From Smallanthus sonchifolius (Eukaryota; Streptophyta; Magnoliopsida; Asterales; Asteraceae), in the NCBI GenBank assembly GCA_023525975.1, contig CM042046.1, forward strand, positions 44,407,501 through 44,471,500: DNA of 64,000 nt, in the 5' to 3' direction. The position numbers were made by a program, and so were the translations under genes. Under the pieces are notes generated by a model. The model was given only the letters and a program-made list of their open reading frames with translations, was not told the origin of the DNA and searched no databases. This document shows, piece after piece, positions 1 to 8,975 of the stretch (positions within the stretch are counted from its first letter, which is position 1; each line of letters starts with the position of its first letter).

Positions 1-470
1 TGGTTTTTCACTTAGATGTGTTTTATTTAGTTTTTCTATCAGATTATTTATATCAGTAGAGTTTCCGGTTACTACTGGATGTTTATTCTTGTTTATATTT
101 TTAACTTCTAGCAAAATTTGGTTATTTTGCTCTCTTATGTAATCTAAGTTATCTGTTAATTTTTTAAGTTCCTCTGTTTGTTTTGTTATAGAGTGTATTA
201 TTTTTTCTAACAAATATTTATTATTAACTGATTCTTTTTGTAGACTAAATCCTAAGTTTATAATTAAGTCTGTGATACTATTTAAGTGTGTATTATCTGT
301 GTGTAGACTATGTGTATGTAGTTCTTTAAATCTACAAATATGATTATAGTAACTACTAGATATATTTTTATGATCGCTTTTATCAGAAAATTCTAGGTTT
401 AAAAATTCGAGTTTTTTGAAATTTATCGCTGATTCAATAATTTCTTGATTAAAAATCTGATTTCTCTTTT
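1..470 (-). CDS. Caulimovirid coiled-coil ORF, open at the left window edge
   Basis: Reading the minus strand from a TAA at about 470 down to base 1 gives roughly 156 codons without a stop, so the frame continues outside the window. No ATG is present in this open part; the true start may lie upstream in another frame (471-725) or have been lost. The product is rich in Lys, Asn, Leu and Glu, and its second half (bases 300-60) has a heptad-like pattern typical of a coiled coil. It follows the movement-protein and VAP-like genes in the viral reading direction, the part of a caulimovirid genome where small accessory or virion-associated proteins are coded. I cannot name the protein. Family membership is inferred from position; the open frame is seen directly. 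Confidence 0.4.
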
Positions 471-725
471 AAAACGCTTCATCTCTTTAGTTCCCTTAAA
501 ATATTTTCTTATATCCCAATATTTTAAATTTAATAACTAACTTTTCATAGATAATCTTGAAATATTCACAAAGTGTAAAATTAAGTGTAAAATTCAATGA
601 TTTCTTTATTTAGTTTAGTTTCAAAGCAAAATTTTTCCCTAATCTTCACCTTAGCGGGTTTCCACATAAATAGGACTTAAGCATATCAAGCTGCCTGATA
701 TGGACCTGTCTAAGTCTTTTAGATG
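471..725 (-). other. Degraded viral interval
   Basis: Short minus-strand frames (Lys/Phe/Ile-rich) overlap here and are broken by stops at about 481-560. They could be the shifted N-terminal part of the 1-470 ORF or the tail of another viral protein. There is no promoter or RNA-gene signal. Confidence 0.3.
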
Positions 726-911
726 TTAGAAAAGCCTCCTCCTCAAGGGATTTGTATTTTCTAAAGGATGCGTGTTTGCTTCCTTTATTTTTTCGGAAAT
801 CTCACTAATTATTTTTGCGGCTATCGCTTCAAGATTTTCACTTGTAGATAGACTTTCTACTTTATTAATTAATTCTTTAATTAATTCTTCAATTCTGGTA
901 AGAGAACTCAT
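726..911 (-). CDS. Virion-associated-protein-like small viral ORF
   Basis: Minus-strand ORF of 61 codons from the ATG at 911; the frame is open a few codons further upstream without another ATG. The protein is highly helical with regularly spaced Leu/Ile, carries the segment ENLEAIAAKI, and ends in a basic Arg-rich tail. A short coiled-coil N-terminus followed by a basic C-terminus is the architecture of the caulimovirus virion-associated protein, which anchors to the capsid and takes part in movement and vector transmission. It lies just downstream of the movement protein, the expected order. Similarity is judged by eye and is modest. It is shorter than known VAPs (about 120-130 residues), so it may be truncated; a degenerate relic is the alternative. 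Confidence 0.4.
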   Translation of the reverse strand: MSSLTRIEELIKELINKVESLSTSENLEAIAAKIISEISEKIKEANTHPLENTNPLRRRLF

Positions 912-918
912 TTTGAAA

Positions 919-1806
919 TTATTTTCCAATAACTTCTTTTAGGATTTCTCCGTATTTATCAATCCTATCTGACATGGATCGAATTAATTGTAATTCAGTG
1001 GGACTGGTCGAGTCCGAACTGGATTCTCCTATTTTTAGAGTATTAAAAGAAAAACTCTGTCTAGGTCTATGATCTAGAATTTGTTTATTACGGGCTATAT
1101 TAATGGCCCAGTTTTCCTGCACTTGTGAAGGTTCAGAGAACTTACTTTATTCAATAGTGCTAATATCTGAGAATATATCTTCAATAGTAATATTCTCTTT
1201 TTCTTTATACTCAATCGAATGAGTACTGTTTGTTAAAGCATATGAGATTAAATAATTAATCGAAAATACTTTATTTCCTGGTTCTATTAAATCAGTTCTT
1301 TCGCACTGATGTATGAAACTTAACGTTTTATCGAAATCTTTCGAATTTAAATGTAAAGAGAATTTAGGATATATGGTAAACATAAATTTGCCATATGCTA
1401 AATTTCCTTATACTGCTCCAAGAAGAGCATCTTGTCTGTTGATAATTCTGTTATCAACTAAAGCCATTTTTATAGGAAAATTAATCCCGTCTCTGAATTT
1501 TGTTTTTAAGAGAATTTTTACTGCTCCTATATGCACCATATTCATAGATTTTCTTAACTCAGGTTTAATAGCCAAAAGTCTTTTTGCTATTTCTACTTTT
1601 GTTATTAGTGGTAAAAATACTTCTCCTGAAGTATCTTTTATGTCTACTGAGAGTTCTTCAGTATTAAAACAATAAATTTTTTTATTTTTTCTAGAGAAAG
1701 CTTTTGAGACTAAACTCTGCAGACTTGTAGGTTGATTAAAAACCTGTTTAGTGTTTAGCTTGAACTTAAGCTTGTTTATTTTTGTTAACTGATCAGAGTT
1801 AATCAT
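919..1806 (-). pseudogene. Caulimovirid movement protein, two in-frame stops
   Basis: From the ATG at 1806 one frame runs about 295 codons to 919, close to the usual length of caulimovirid 30K-type movement proteins, but it is interrupted by TAA codons at 1408-1410 and 1147-1149. The first block contains the family-typical core with HIGAVKILLK, then FRDGI, PIKMALVDNRI and RQDALLGAV. The second continues with MFTIYPKFSLHLN and a stretch on maintaining dimer or tubule contacts; the third is the polar C-terminal tail. In a live virus the protein forms tubules through plasmodesmata. The frame is kept across both stops, so they look like point mutations gained after integration. The gene starts about 160 nt after the primer-binding site. 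Assignment to the movement protein family is confident. Confidence 0.85.
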
Positions 1807-1967
1807 ATAATCAGAACAAAACCTTTTTCATTTTCACTAAAGTTAATAACTTCAGTTGATTGTTGATTTGATTCTTCAGAATCATTATCATTTGAATTTT
1901 TATTTAAAAAACTCATTCTATTTTGAATTTTTAGTTTAAAAACTCAAATTATTAAAGTTGAGCACAA

Positions 1968-1980
1968 GGCTCTGATACCA
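1968..1980 (-). other. Minus-strand primer-binding site, initiator tRNA-Met
   Basis: The minus strand reads TGGTATCAGAGCC, 13 nt complementary to the 3' end of plant initiator tRNA-Met, the primer used by all caulimovirids. It lies between the promoter/leader and the movement-protein ATG, as expected, and fixes the start of the circular genome map. Confidence 0.9.
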
Positions 1981-2411
1981 GATTGCGGAATCATTTTTCG
2001 AAATTAATCGATATATGTTTTGATAGAAAAACGAGTTTCTTATGATAATGTTTAAGGAAAAATATGTAAAGAAATATAAGAAGTAAAGAGCAATTATGAA
2101 AAATACCTTGGTTATCATTACAATATCTCTGGTCGTCATGTTACAAGTGACCAATCCAACCATGTTCTTCCCTAAGGCCTCCTGCCACAGCGGTACTTTT
2201 ATGGCTCCAGGACTCCAGGTTTAATAACAAAATTCAGAGGTAAGATAATGATAAAATGAAAGTTTTATTTCAAAACTGTTCTTTCAAAGGAAGAACTTCT
2301 TGATATCTATTACAACATTTTCTCTTAAAAGGGAGACTACTCAGACATTTACAAAGATAGATAGTAGAGATTATTGGGTGGATTCGATGATCCTTACAGA
2401 CTCCAAATAAC
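1981..2411 (-). other. Viral leader / terminally redundant region
   Basis: AT-rich, largely non-coding interval between the presumed start of the pregenomic RNA (about 25-30 nt below the TATA box, near 2385-2390) and the primer-binding site. Its length of about 400 nt and lack of a conserved ORF fit the structured leader of pregenomic RNA. The only sizeable open frame (1936-2163) runs through the primer site and is not credible as a gene. Confidence 0.6.
2264..2269 (-). terminator. Polyadenylation signal AATAAA of the viral RNA
   Basis: The minus strand reads AATAAA about 120 nt below the predicted RNA start. In caulimovirids the signal lies shortly after the cap site, is bypassed on the first passage and used on the second, giving a terminally redundant RNA. 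The position fits; use is inferred. Confidence 0.55.
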
Positions 2412-2414
2412 TGA

Positions 2415-2493
2415 CTTATATAGACATACAATAAAAAAAAGAAAAGTAAAAGGAGAACAGTTGTCTCTTTTTATTACGTAAGGGCTTACGTAA
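2415..2493 (-). promoter_or_regulatory. 35S-type viral promoter: as-1-like palindrome plus TATA box
   Basis: On the minus strand a TATA box (TATATAAG, 2415-2422) lies about 50 bp below a 20-bp near-palindrome (2474-2493) reading TTACGTAAGCCCTTACGTAA, i.e. two ACGT-core sites arranged as in the as-1 bZIP (TGA factor) element of the cauliflower mosaic virus 35S promoter. Spacing and order match that promoter type. It would drive a pregenomic RNA toward lower coordinates. Activity in the integrated copy is unknown. Confidence 0.65.
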
Positions 2494-2498
2494 ATTCC

Positions 2499-3214
2499 TT
2501 AATCTACATATCCGTGAGTGGGGTCTAGTTCACGTGAATCCTCAATTATTTCTTCGGTGGAGGAGGAATCTGGTTGATACTTTATTTCTTGTCTGCACTC
2601 ATCACAAACATGATTTTCTATCATGCCAGTCATCTTTTGGCATAATAATTCTTTAGTGGAGGGTCCCGCATCGACTTTATTGAAAATAATTCTTTGTTCT
2701 GTTCTTTCAAGAACTTGTTTTTCGTGGATGGGTAAAGGTGTTCCACTATAGCCGGTAATTATACAGTTTTGACTGTAATAATTTACTTTCTTGAAGCTTC
2801 CTACAGAAATCTTTTGGAGATCTTGGAGGATTTTTAGGTATCCATTGACTCTAATAGAAACCCAATTGCTGATGTCTTCATGTTCTTCTTTAACCTTTGA
2901 GGGAAGAACGTTTCTTGTTTTGGCTAGACCAATTTCTAAAAGATGTAGAGCAGGATAACTCTTTACTTGATACCAGTCAGGAAGTGTAGAGGTGCACTTG
3001 ATGTATATATTGGCATCTTTAGCAGCTGCTATCTTCTTTCTGAAGGTTTTGATAGCTTTTTTCATTCCTTCAGGAAAAAGGTTAATTTCTTGCAAATTTC
3101 TTGCAAAGTTGTAGCATTTAGACTTTCGTCATATAATGCAATTTGCTGTTGAACAGCTCGTAATTCTATCAAAAGAATTTTTTCTTTTAGGCGTAAAGCC
3201 TTAAGTTCTTCCAT
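2499..3214 (-). pseudogene. Transactivator/viroplasmin-like gene, split by an 11-bp duplication
   Basis: An ATG at 3214 opens a frame of about 50 codons (Leu/Glu/Lys-rich helix). A second open frame covers 3095-2499 (198 residues, basic N-terminal part, a Cys pair and an acidic Ser-rich tail). Between them the sequence TGCAAGAAATT occurs twice in tandem (around 3092-3113); the extra 11 bp shift the frame. The gene is the last one before the viral promoter and follows the polymerase, the position of the caulimovirus inclusion-body protein/translational transactivator, which lets ribosomes reinitiate on polycistronic RNA and forms virus factories. The combined length (about 235 residues) is short for that family and I recognise no catalytic motif, so the name rests mainly on gene order. 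Confidence 0.5.
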
Positions 3215-3322
3215 CTCCCCCTCTTTAAAAATTGTTTTTATTTTTGTAAGAAGTTGTGATTTTTTGAAGAAGAGTTATCTCCTATTTATAGGAAGAGATA
3301 TCGGAAAAGATATCGTCATTGC

Positions 3323-5314
3323 TTACGTTTTTTGGAAATCACGTGTCAGGCAGTCAGCTAACACATTTTTTGGTCCTTCAAGGTGTTCAATATCAAAAGA
3401 ATATCTTGAAAACCACATTTGCCATCTAACAAGGCGTCCTTGTTTATTATCTCCAGAAATTTTTGTTTTAAGGAAATAAGTAAAGTTTTTATTATCTGTC
3501 CTGACTAGAAATTTTACAGGAGTGAGATAAATAGAAAATTTTGAGATAGTATTTTTTACATTGAGTAATTCTTTTTCATTGCTGTGGTAATTTCGTTCGG
3601 CTGTTTTAAAGCTTCCCGAAGTATACTTACATATCTCTTCTCTTTCAGCTGTTTTAGCCTTTAAAATGCCTCCCCAAAAGTCGTTTGAGGCGTCAGTTTC
3701 TATTATGAGAAAATCCTCATTTTTTGGAAGATAAAGTTTTGGGAAACTTGTTAAGTTTTTCTTTATCTTTTTAATATAATCCGTATCGGACTGTTTCCAT
3801 CCCCAAATATAATCTTTTTTTAATTTTATTTGTAAAGGTTTTCTAAGCTTAGCGAGCTTTGGGATGTAACTTTCTGCATAGGTTAAAACATCTAAAAATC
3901 TTTGAAGATGTTTTTTGTCTTCAATTATGTCCGGAAATTTATGCAGATTTTCCAAAATATGCTTTTGTGGACAATGAGTTCCTTGGTCAATTTCAAGACC
4001 TAAAAAATTTATTTTTGTTTTAAAAAGATTGGCTTTCTTTTTTGACAAAATTATCCCATATTTTTCAATTGTTTTTAGAACTGATAAAACATGAAAATAG
4101 TGTTTGTTTTTAGAGTCTGAGAAAACTATAATATCATCTACATAGACGGTACAATAATTTTCTAATCCTCTTAAAGCATTTTGCATATGTCTTTGAAATA
4201 TGCTTGGTGCTTGTTTTAAACCAAAAGGAACTACCTTCCATTGATAGTGACTGTCTGGACATGTGAACGCCGTTAGGAGTTGAGATTCTTCGTCTAACAG
4301 AACCTGCCAAAAACCACTTTTGTAATCGAAACTAGAAAAAATGGTTTTTCCTCTTAAGAGGGTTAATAATTCTTGCATGCAAGGAAGATTATGACTATCT
4401 CCCTTGGTGGCCGTATTGATTGCCTTATAATTTACAACCATACGTTTCTTTCCTTTTCTTTTTTCAGCCTCATTTTCAACTAAGAATGCTGGAGACATAT
4501 GAGGAGATTTACTTTGAGTGATTAACTTAAGATCAAGTAATTCTTTAATCTGTTTGTTAAATTCGTCTCTATCCTGTGGACTGTATTTCATGGGTTTTAC
4601 CCTAATTACAGTTTTTGGATCTATTAATTTTATTGACGCCTTCATCCAATTTTTGGATTTTTCTGGGTCAATAGGGTTTTCTGAGCAAACCTTTTCAAGT
4701 AAAGCCTCAATTTTTTGATATTTCTGTATTTCAAGAAAATATTTTTCTCCTGGTGTTATAACTTCTTGAGTTATATTGGTACCTGGGATTTGCTTTATCT
4801 TTGAATTTTTTTTCATTGATTCAAGAAATTCAGGTTTTCCATTTTGAAAAGCTTTTGTTACTTTTTTAATCAAAATCATTTCTTGATTAAGATGAAAAGA
4901 TATTCTATCTAACCACCGGGTAAAAGGTCCATATAGTTGACAGAAATTATTTCCTAGGAATAAATCTATTCCTGACTCTTGTTGATAGACGGTAGGAATA
5001 GGGAATGGTTCTCCTGAAAAATAGAAGATAAGGTTTCTACAAACTTTGTCTATCTTAATGGTTTCTTGATTTGCAATAGTTACTTTGATATCTTTGGGAG
5101 TGTTTTCCCATAGATCTTCAGGAATAACATATTTGTTTGCAAGACAGAGGCTTGCTCCTGTGTCTACATAACAATGTAGAGTTATAGTTTTATAACCTTT
5201 TAGGAAAATTTTTCCTTTTATATAAATGGAATTTGGATTAGTTATATTTGAATAAGCTAATTCATTTTCCTTTTGAATACTCTGACAAAAATATAACTCG
5301 TCAGTTTTACTCAT
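3323..5314 (-). CDS. Caulimovirid protease / reverse transcriptase / RNase H polyprotein
   Basis: Uninterrupted ORF of 663 codons from the ATG at 5314, about the usual length of caulimovirid polymerase. Domains in order: retropepsin-like aspartic protease with DTGAS at residues 52-56; a linker; RT with the conserved YKSGFWQVLL and PFGLKQAPSIFQRHM segments and the catalytic YVDD near residue 385; then RNase H with ETDASNDFWGG and RTDNKNF. The enzyme converts pregenomic RNA to DNA and its protease matures the polyproteins. Its start overlaps the capsid stop by 4 nt (ATGA), which implies coupled reinitiation. No stop or frameshift is seen, unlike the other viral genes here. As an integrated copy it is not expected to act as part of a complete virus. 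Confidence 0.92.
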   Translation of the reverse strand: MSKTDELYFCQSIQKENELAYSNITNPNSIYIKGKIFLKGYKTITLHCYVDTGASLCLANKYVIPEDLWENTPKDIKVTIANQETIKIDKVCRNLIFYFSGEPFPIPTVYQQESGIDLFLGNNFCQLYGPFTRWLDRISFHLNQEMILIKKVTKAFQNGKPEFLESMKKNSKIKQIPGTNITQEVITPGEKYFLEIQKYQKIEALLEKVCSENPIDPEKSKNWMKASIKLIDPKTVIRVKPMKYSPQDRDEFNKQIKELLDLKLITQSKSPHMSPAFLVENEAEKRKGKKRMVVNYKAINTATKGDSHNLPCMQELLTLLRGKTIFSSFDYKSGFWQVLLDEESQLLTAFTCPDSHYQWKVVPFGLKQAPSIFQRHMQNALRGLENYCTVYVDDIIVFSDSKNKHYFHVLSVLKTIEKYGIILSKKKANLFKTKINFLGLEIDQGTHCPQKHILENLHKFPDIIEDKKHLQRFLDVLTYAESYIPKLAKLRKPLQIKLKKDYIWGWKQSDTDYIKKIKKNLTSFPKLYLPKNEDFLIIETDASNDFWGGILKAKTAEREEICKYTSGSFKTAERNYHSNEKELLNVKNTISKFSIYLTPVKFLVRTDNKNFTYFLKTKISGDNKQGRLVRWQMWFSRYSFDIEHLEGPKNVLADCLTRDFQKT

Positions 5315-6464
5315 TCTGAACTATCTGTAGAGGATGAGTCATTTATTTCTAAGGAATATATTTTCATATATCCTTCAAAAACATCTTCTGAAGGATAATA
5401 TCCTTCATTTTCTGCTTCTAAAACCAGTTTTGTTTTTTCTGGATATTTTTGTTTGTTGGGACATTCGTTGGCATAATGTCCTTCTTCCGAGCATATCCAG
5501 CATCGGCACTTCTTTTTCCCCTGAGGACAGATTTTTGGTTTTTCCTTAGAAAAAAATCTTCCTGGAGAGAATCTTTTCTTCTTGGTTTTCCAAAACCTTT
5601 TTCTTTTGTATTTTTTCTTATATTTCCTTTTGAAATATTTTTTATCTTTGAGAAGATCACAACCAAAAGATAACTGTGGTTCTTCTGTAAGATTTTTACA
5701 ACAAATTTTATTAAATCTTTTTAGCTGTTTTTGTTTATTGGAGAGATTACAGTAAACTGCAATTTCCTCCTTAACAATCCTTGTAGCAAATCCGAGGGAA
5801 TGCATTGTTAGATTGTTCTTTTCTTTATTCCATCTTTCTTTGGCTTTTTCACCAACGATAGGAATTTTCATTAAATAAACTTCAATTCAAGAGTGATATT
5901 CTCCTGTACTTAGTTTATATAAGTTTTGTTCAAAAAGACAGGTGAAATCATCTAAAAGACATATATCACAAATCTGGGATTTGGTCAAAACTTGTCTTGC
6001 TTTTTCAAGTAGTTTTTGATTTTCTTGGTCTTTGTTTGTAAGAAAGTCAAGACCTAAGAACATCATATAAATGGCATTGATGATTTGATCGAATAGATCT
6101 TCACCATGCAAGTATTCGTTCCAATTTGTTCCTTTAATGAAATCTTGGATGATTCATGCTGATTTATGTTCTATTAGTAGTAACAAAGCTTTGGCTTTGG
6201 AGAATTCTTCTGGATTGGACTGGATTATTAGGCTAATCTCAGTATTCCATTTGTCTATAACTTCTTTTCTTTTTTCAAGATCGAAGATACAATCTATTTT
6301 TATGGTGTCAATAGCGGTTGAACTACCATTGTTAGAACTAGGTATTCCTTTATGATAAGGCATAGAGAATTCTGTATTCTTTTTCCTATAGGTTTTTCTG
6401 TAACTACTGCATCCCGCATTAGTTTGATGTACCCTATAAGTTGAAGTTTCTTCTTCTTCAGAGT
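5311..6464 (-). pseudogene. Caulimovirid capsid protein, two in-frame TGA stops, N-terminus replaced
   Basis: One minus-strand frame runs from the Glu-rich tract at about 6465 to the stop at 5311 (about 385 codons), interrupted by TGA at 6154-6156 and 5887-5889. Features in order: an acidic Glu/Ser run, a central domain with KWNTEISLII, a strongly basic Lys/Arg block around 5690-5560, and a zinc knuckle C-W-I-C-S-E-E-G-H-Y-A-N-E-C (CX2CX4HX4C) near 5500, followed by a Ser/Asp-rich acidic tail. This layout (acid, basic, CCHC, acid) is diagnostic for caulimovirid capsid proteins, which bind pregenomic RNA through the knuckle. The stop overlaps the polymerase ATG. Both breaks are TGA, the product expected from C-to-T change of CGA or G-to-A change of TGG. 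The native N-terminus is missing: beyond 6465 the frame enters plant DNA. Confidence 0.85.
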
Positions 6465-6816
6465 CCTCCTCCTCCTCCTCCTCGTTAATGGCGTCAACAC
6501 TTCGAGAGGTAAAGGTAAAGGGGGTAAGGGATCTTCTGAAGTTTCCCTTATTGAAACGATTCGCATAAAATGGAACCAGGAAGACTTCGACAAACTTTGT
6601 GAAGTGTATTGTTTTGGTAGGGAATGGGAGGCGGAGTTCCCCGACTATAGGATGCCTGCCACTGACGTCCCAGACGGAAAGATAACCTTGTATGCCGCCT
6701 TCTTCCTTCATTGTAACTTTCGTCTTCCTAGTACAAAGTTTATCGGGAGCTTGTTGAACTTCTACCAAGTTCATATTTCTAAGATGCATCCTATGCGTTT
6801 CTGCCGCGCGACCCAT
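6154..6816 (-). other. Chimeric ORF: antisense plant gag fragment fused to viral capsid N-region
   Basis: A 220-codon frame opens at 6816 inside the antisense strand of a gag-like fragment, crosses the TCC/GAG repeat at about 6465-6483 and runs in frame into the acidic part of the viral capsid gene, ending at the TGA at 6154. The first half (about 110 residues) has no viral likeness because it is the reverse complement of a plus-strand gene. The join lies in a triplet repeat that both partners would have carried. I read this as an integration or recombination junction and not as an evolved gene. The start codon falls in the antisense part, so expression as a fusion is uncertain. Confidence 0.6.
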
Positions 6817-6832
6817 TTTGAGTTCAGATGCC
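6465..6832 (+). repeat. Copy 1 of a gag-like transposon fragment (direct repeat with 9439-9798)
   Basis: This stretch is about 99% identical to 9439-9798: I count about four substitutions and one 6-bp duplication over 360 bp. On the plus strand it encodes the start of the 'putative gypsy type transposon' domain (..NQEDFDKLCEVY.., ..DVPDGKI.LYAAFF..), cut off abruptly at 6832 where the second copy continues. Its left end is the TCC triplet run that joins the virus. Confidence 0.8.
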
Positions 6833-7323
6833 AGTTTGGTTCGTTTGCAGCCCTATTTATAACTATATGAGTACATGCAAATTTACACACATCAATTCAT
6901 ATAAAAATGTTGTATTTGAATAGTAATTCTAGTATTTTAAACAAATAAATAATTTTTTATTGTTTTTAGCGAGTTATCAAAATATTTAGAAGTTCTCAAA
7001 TGATCTATTCCTTTTGGGCGTAAAGGTGTAAAAAGTTATTCTTTTTTTATAAAAATTCATAACTATGTTATTTTAAACAACTTAAGAGAATTTTAATATA
7101 CGAAAATTAAGTTAGAATAACCTTTTTATACCCCTAAGTTTTTATGATATTAACCTCTTGTAATATCCAAAATAGCAACATGTTCTTACCTTTTTAAGTA
7201 ATAAGAATAGCATGCTTTTATTTTTTAATTTTAATAACAATAAAGTAATTTACCTAGTAAAAGAAACAAAATATATATTAGTTTTTAATAACTTTAAATA
7301 ATTAAAAAAGGAGAGAGTGATAC
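6833..7323. other. AT-rich gap between viral junction and Argonaute exon
   Basis: About 490 bp, very AT-rich, with no open frame of note. On the minus strand it begins with the GTATCA donor site of the Argonaute exon, so it is probably the first part of that gene's intron. I see no acceptor leading into further Argonaute coding sequence here. Confidence 0.5.
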
Positions 7324-8545
7324 CTAGACGGACCAAAAGGCCCAGCCATGACTCCATCAATAATCGCCTTCCGTTCTCGCGGTTTCTGGCACCCCAATTT
7401 CAACATCTTCGCCGTCTGATCATCGGAAAGTTTCCCCAGAAACTTCTGCCCTTCACACACCACACAAACCTCCATCGGCAGATAACACGGCCGTCTCCGA
7501 CTAGTCTGCAAACACGGCAAATTCCGATACCGAATCTCATACCCATACTGCTCCTTAAAATAATCCACAACCCACAAACTCCCCCCCTGCCGATCCCGAA
7601 ACCAAAGATTCTCCGTTGACTCATCGGTCAAACTATGAACCTTGTATCTCTGCACAGTCTCCCGGTGACAAACCAACACTTTCACATTCTTCAACGCCTT
7701 TTCAACCTCTTTCTTTTCTTCAACCGTTAATGTTCGGTTGGAGAGTTCGTTGAGAAATGGTAACCGTTTTTGTAAGTACGGGATGACTCCGATGCTGTCG
7801 TGGAATGCGGTGACGGTTAAGTCGACGTTGAGAGCGAGGACTTGTTGGGTCGGTCGGAGGCTTTGGAAGAAGCCGCGGAGGCCGATTGCGCCGCCGCCGA
7901 TGTCTTTGGCGCCGCCCATGGCGGTGGAGTATAACGACCGGCCTAATGGGGTGCAATTTGATGAGGGGTGTTCGCGTAATACGACGTCTAGGGCTTGTAA
8001 ATAGTCTTGTGGAAGTGGGATTGAGTCTTGGTTGTTTTGACTTAAGTATTTGGTCAAATCTTGGCCGGTGAGTTTGGAGACGTTCTTGATGTTGATTTTA
8101 AAAAGTTTGGATTTTTGTTGGTTTTGGTGGGAATTTGGATGGGTTGGTGGGATTGGGATGGTTATAAAGAGTTCAAGTCTGTCTTTTTGGAACTCGATTG
8201 AGCTGAAAAGGTTTCTCCGGCCGTCGTAGCTGGGGTTTCCGCCGGAGAAAACGGCAGGGTTTTGTTCCACCAGTTTTTGTTTGATTAATCTTGCGGTTTC
8301 TTTTGAGGGTTTTGGGGAGATTTCGACGTCGTATTGGTAGATTTGTTGTGACGGGTTGAATTCGACTAGGAAATGATTGGCGAGAAGGGGGATGATTGTT
8401 CCTTCTGAGCCGCCGGAGTCCGGTCTTCTTGCCGTGGTTAGTGGTGGTTGTGATTGTGGTGGTGGTGGTGAATCTATGACGGGTTTTGATTCATCTTTCT
8501 TGGCTACCATTGATGAGTTGACTGTTCTTGGAATCATCTCTAAAT
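7324..8545 (-). CDS. AGO2: AGO2-type Argonaute, single large exon (N, linker and PAZ); MID and PIWI absent from window
   Basis: An open exon of about 407 codons between a good acceptor (TTAAAACAG, exon from 8545) and a good donor (AG|GTATCA, exon end 7324). Reading it shows the Argonaute N-domain (IPLLANHFLVEF, YQYDVEISPKPSKE, YDGRRNL), linker 1 with RSLYSTAMGGAKDIGGGA and LRGFFQSLRPTQQ, and the PAZ core with NLPCLQTSRRRPCYLPMEVC, EGQKFLGKLSDDQTA and CQKPRERKAIIDGVM. These signatures fit the AGO2/AGO3 branch better than AGO1, AGO4 or AGO7. AGO2 loads small RNAs and slices viral RNA. The frame is intact. A first exon (Gly/Arg-rich in this clade) was not found, and MID and the catalytic PIWI domain, which should follow at lower coordinates, are replaced by viral sequence. 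They may lie beyond base 1 if the virus sits in the intron, or be lost. Confidence 0.85.
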
Positions 8546-8945
8546 CTGTTTTAACAAAAAAGATGTTATAATTATGGGTTTTTATTTAATTAAAATTCAG
8601 ATTTTTCTTACAAAATTTTTCATATAGATTAAGTTTTTTAAACTGAATTTTAATATCTAGCAGAAAACAAACAACATTCAAGAACAAAATTGAATAGAAG
8701 AGATAAGATTCTGCCTCTTTTTACCCAAAGATTCTTGAAAAAATCAAGATTTTATGTTCTTGAAAACAAGAATTATAAAAACAATGGAATCTTGAACAAA
8801 TGTTTACACCAATGCTTGACAGATCAATCAAAAGTTGAAAACTTTATTTGGGATGTGATGAAATCAAAATAAAAAATAACAGAACCCATTTGGGGACAGT
8901 GATGAAAAACACAAAAACATGTGACGACAAATTCTCTCTAAAAAC

Positions 8946-8975
8946 AGAGGAGGAGGAGGAGGAGGAGGAGGAGGA
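8946..8975. repeat. (AGG)n triplet microsatellite
   Basis: About ten perfect AGG units in a row. It is the same triplet class, in opposite orientation, as the TCC runs at 6465 and 9439. Confidence 0.9.

Noticed and set aside
1936..2163. Minus-strand ORF of 75 codons in the viral leader
   Set aside because: It reads through the tRNA-Met primer site and leader, is hydrophobic by AT-rich chance, and has no family likeness.
7317..8571. Several ORFs of 60-100 codons on both strands
   Set aside because: Shadows of the GC-rich Argonaute exon in other frames.
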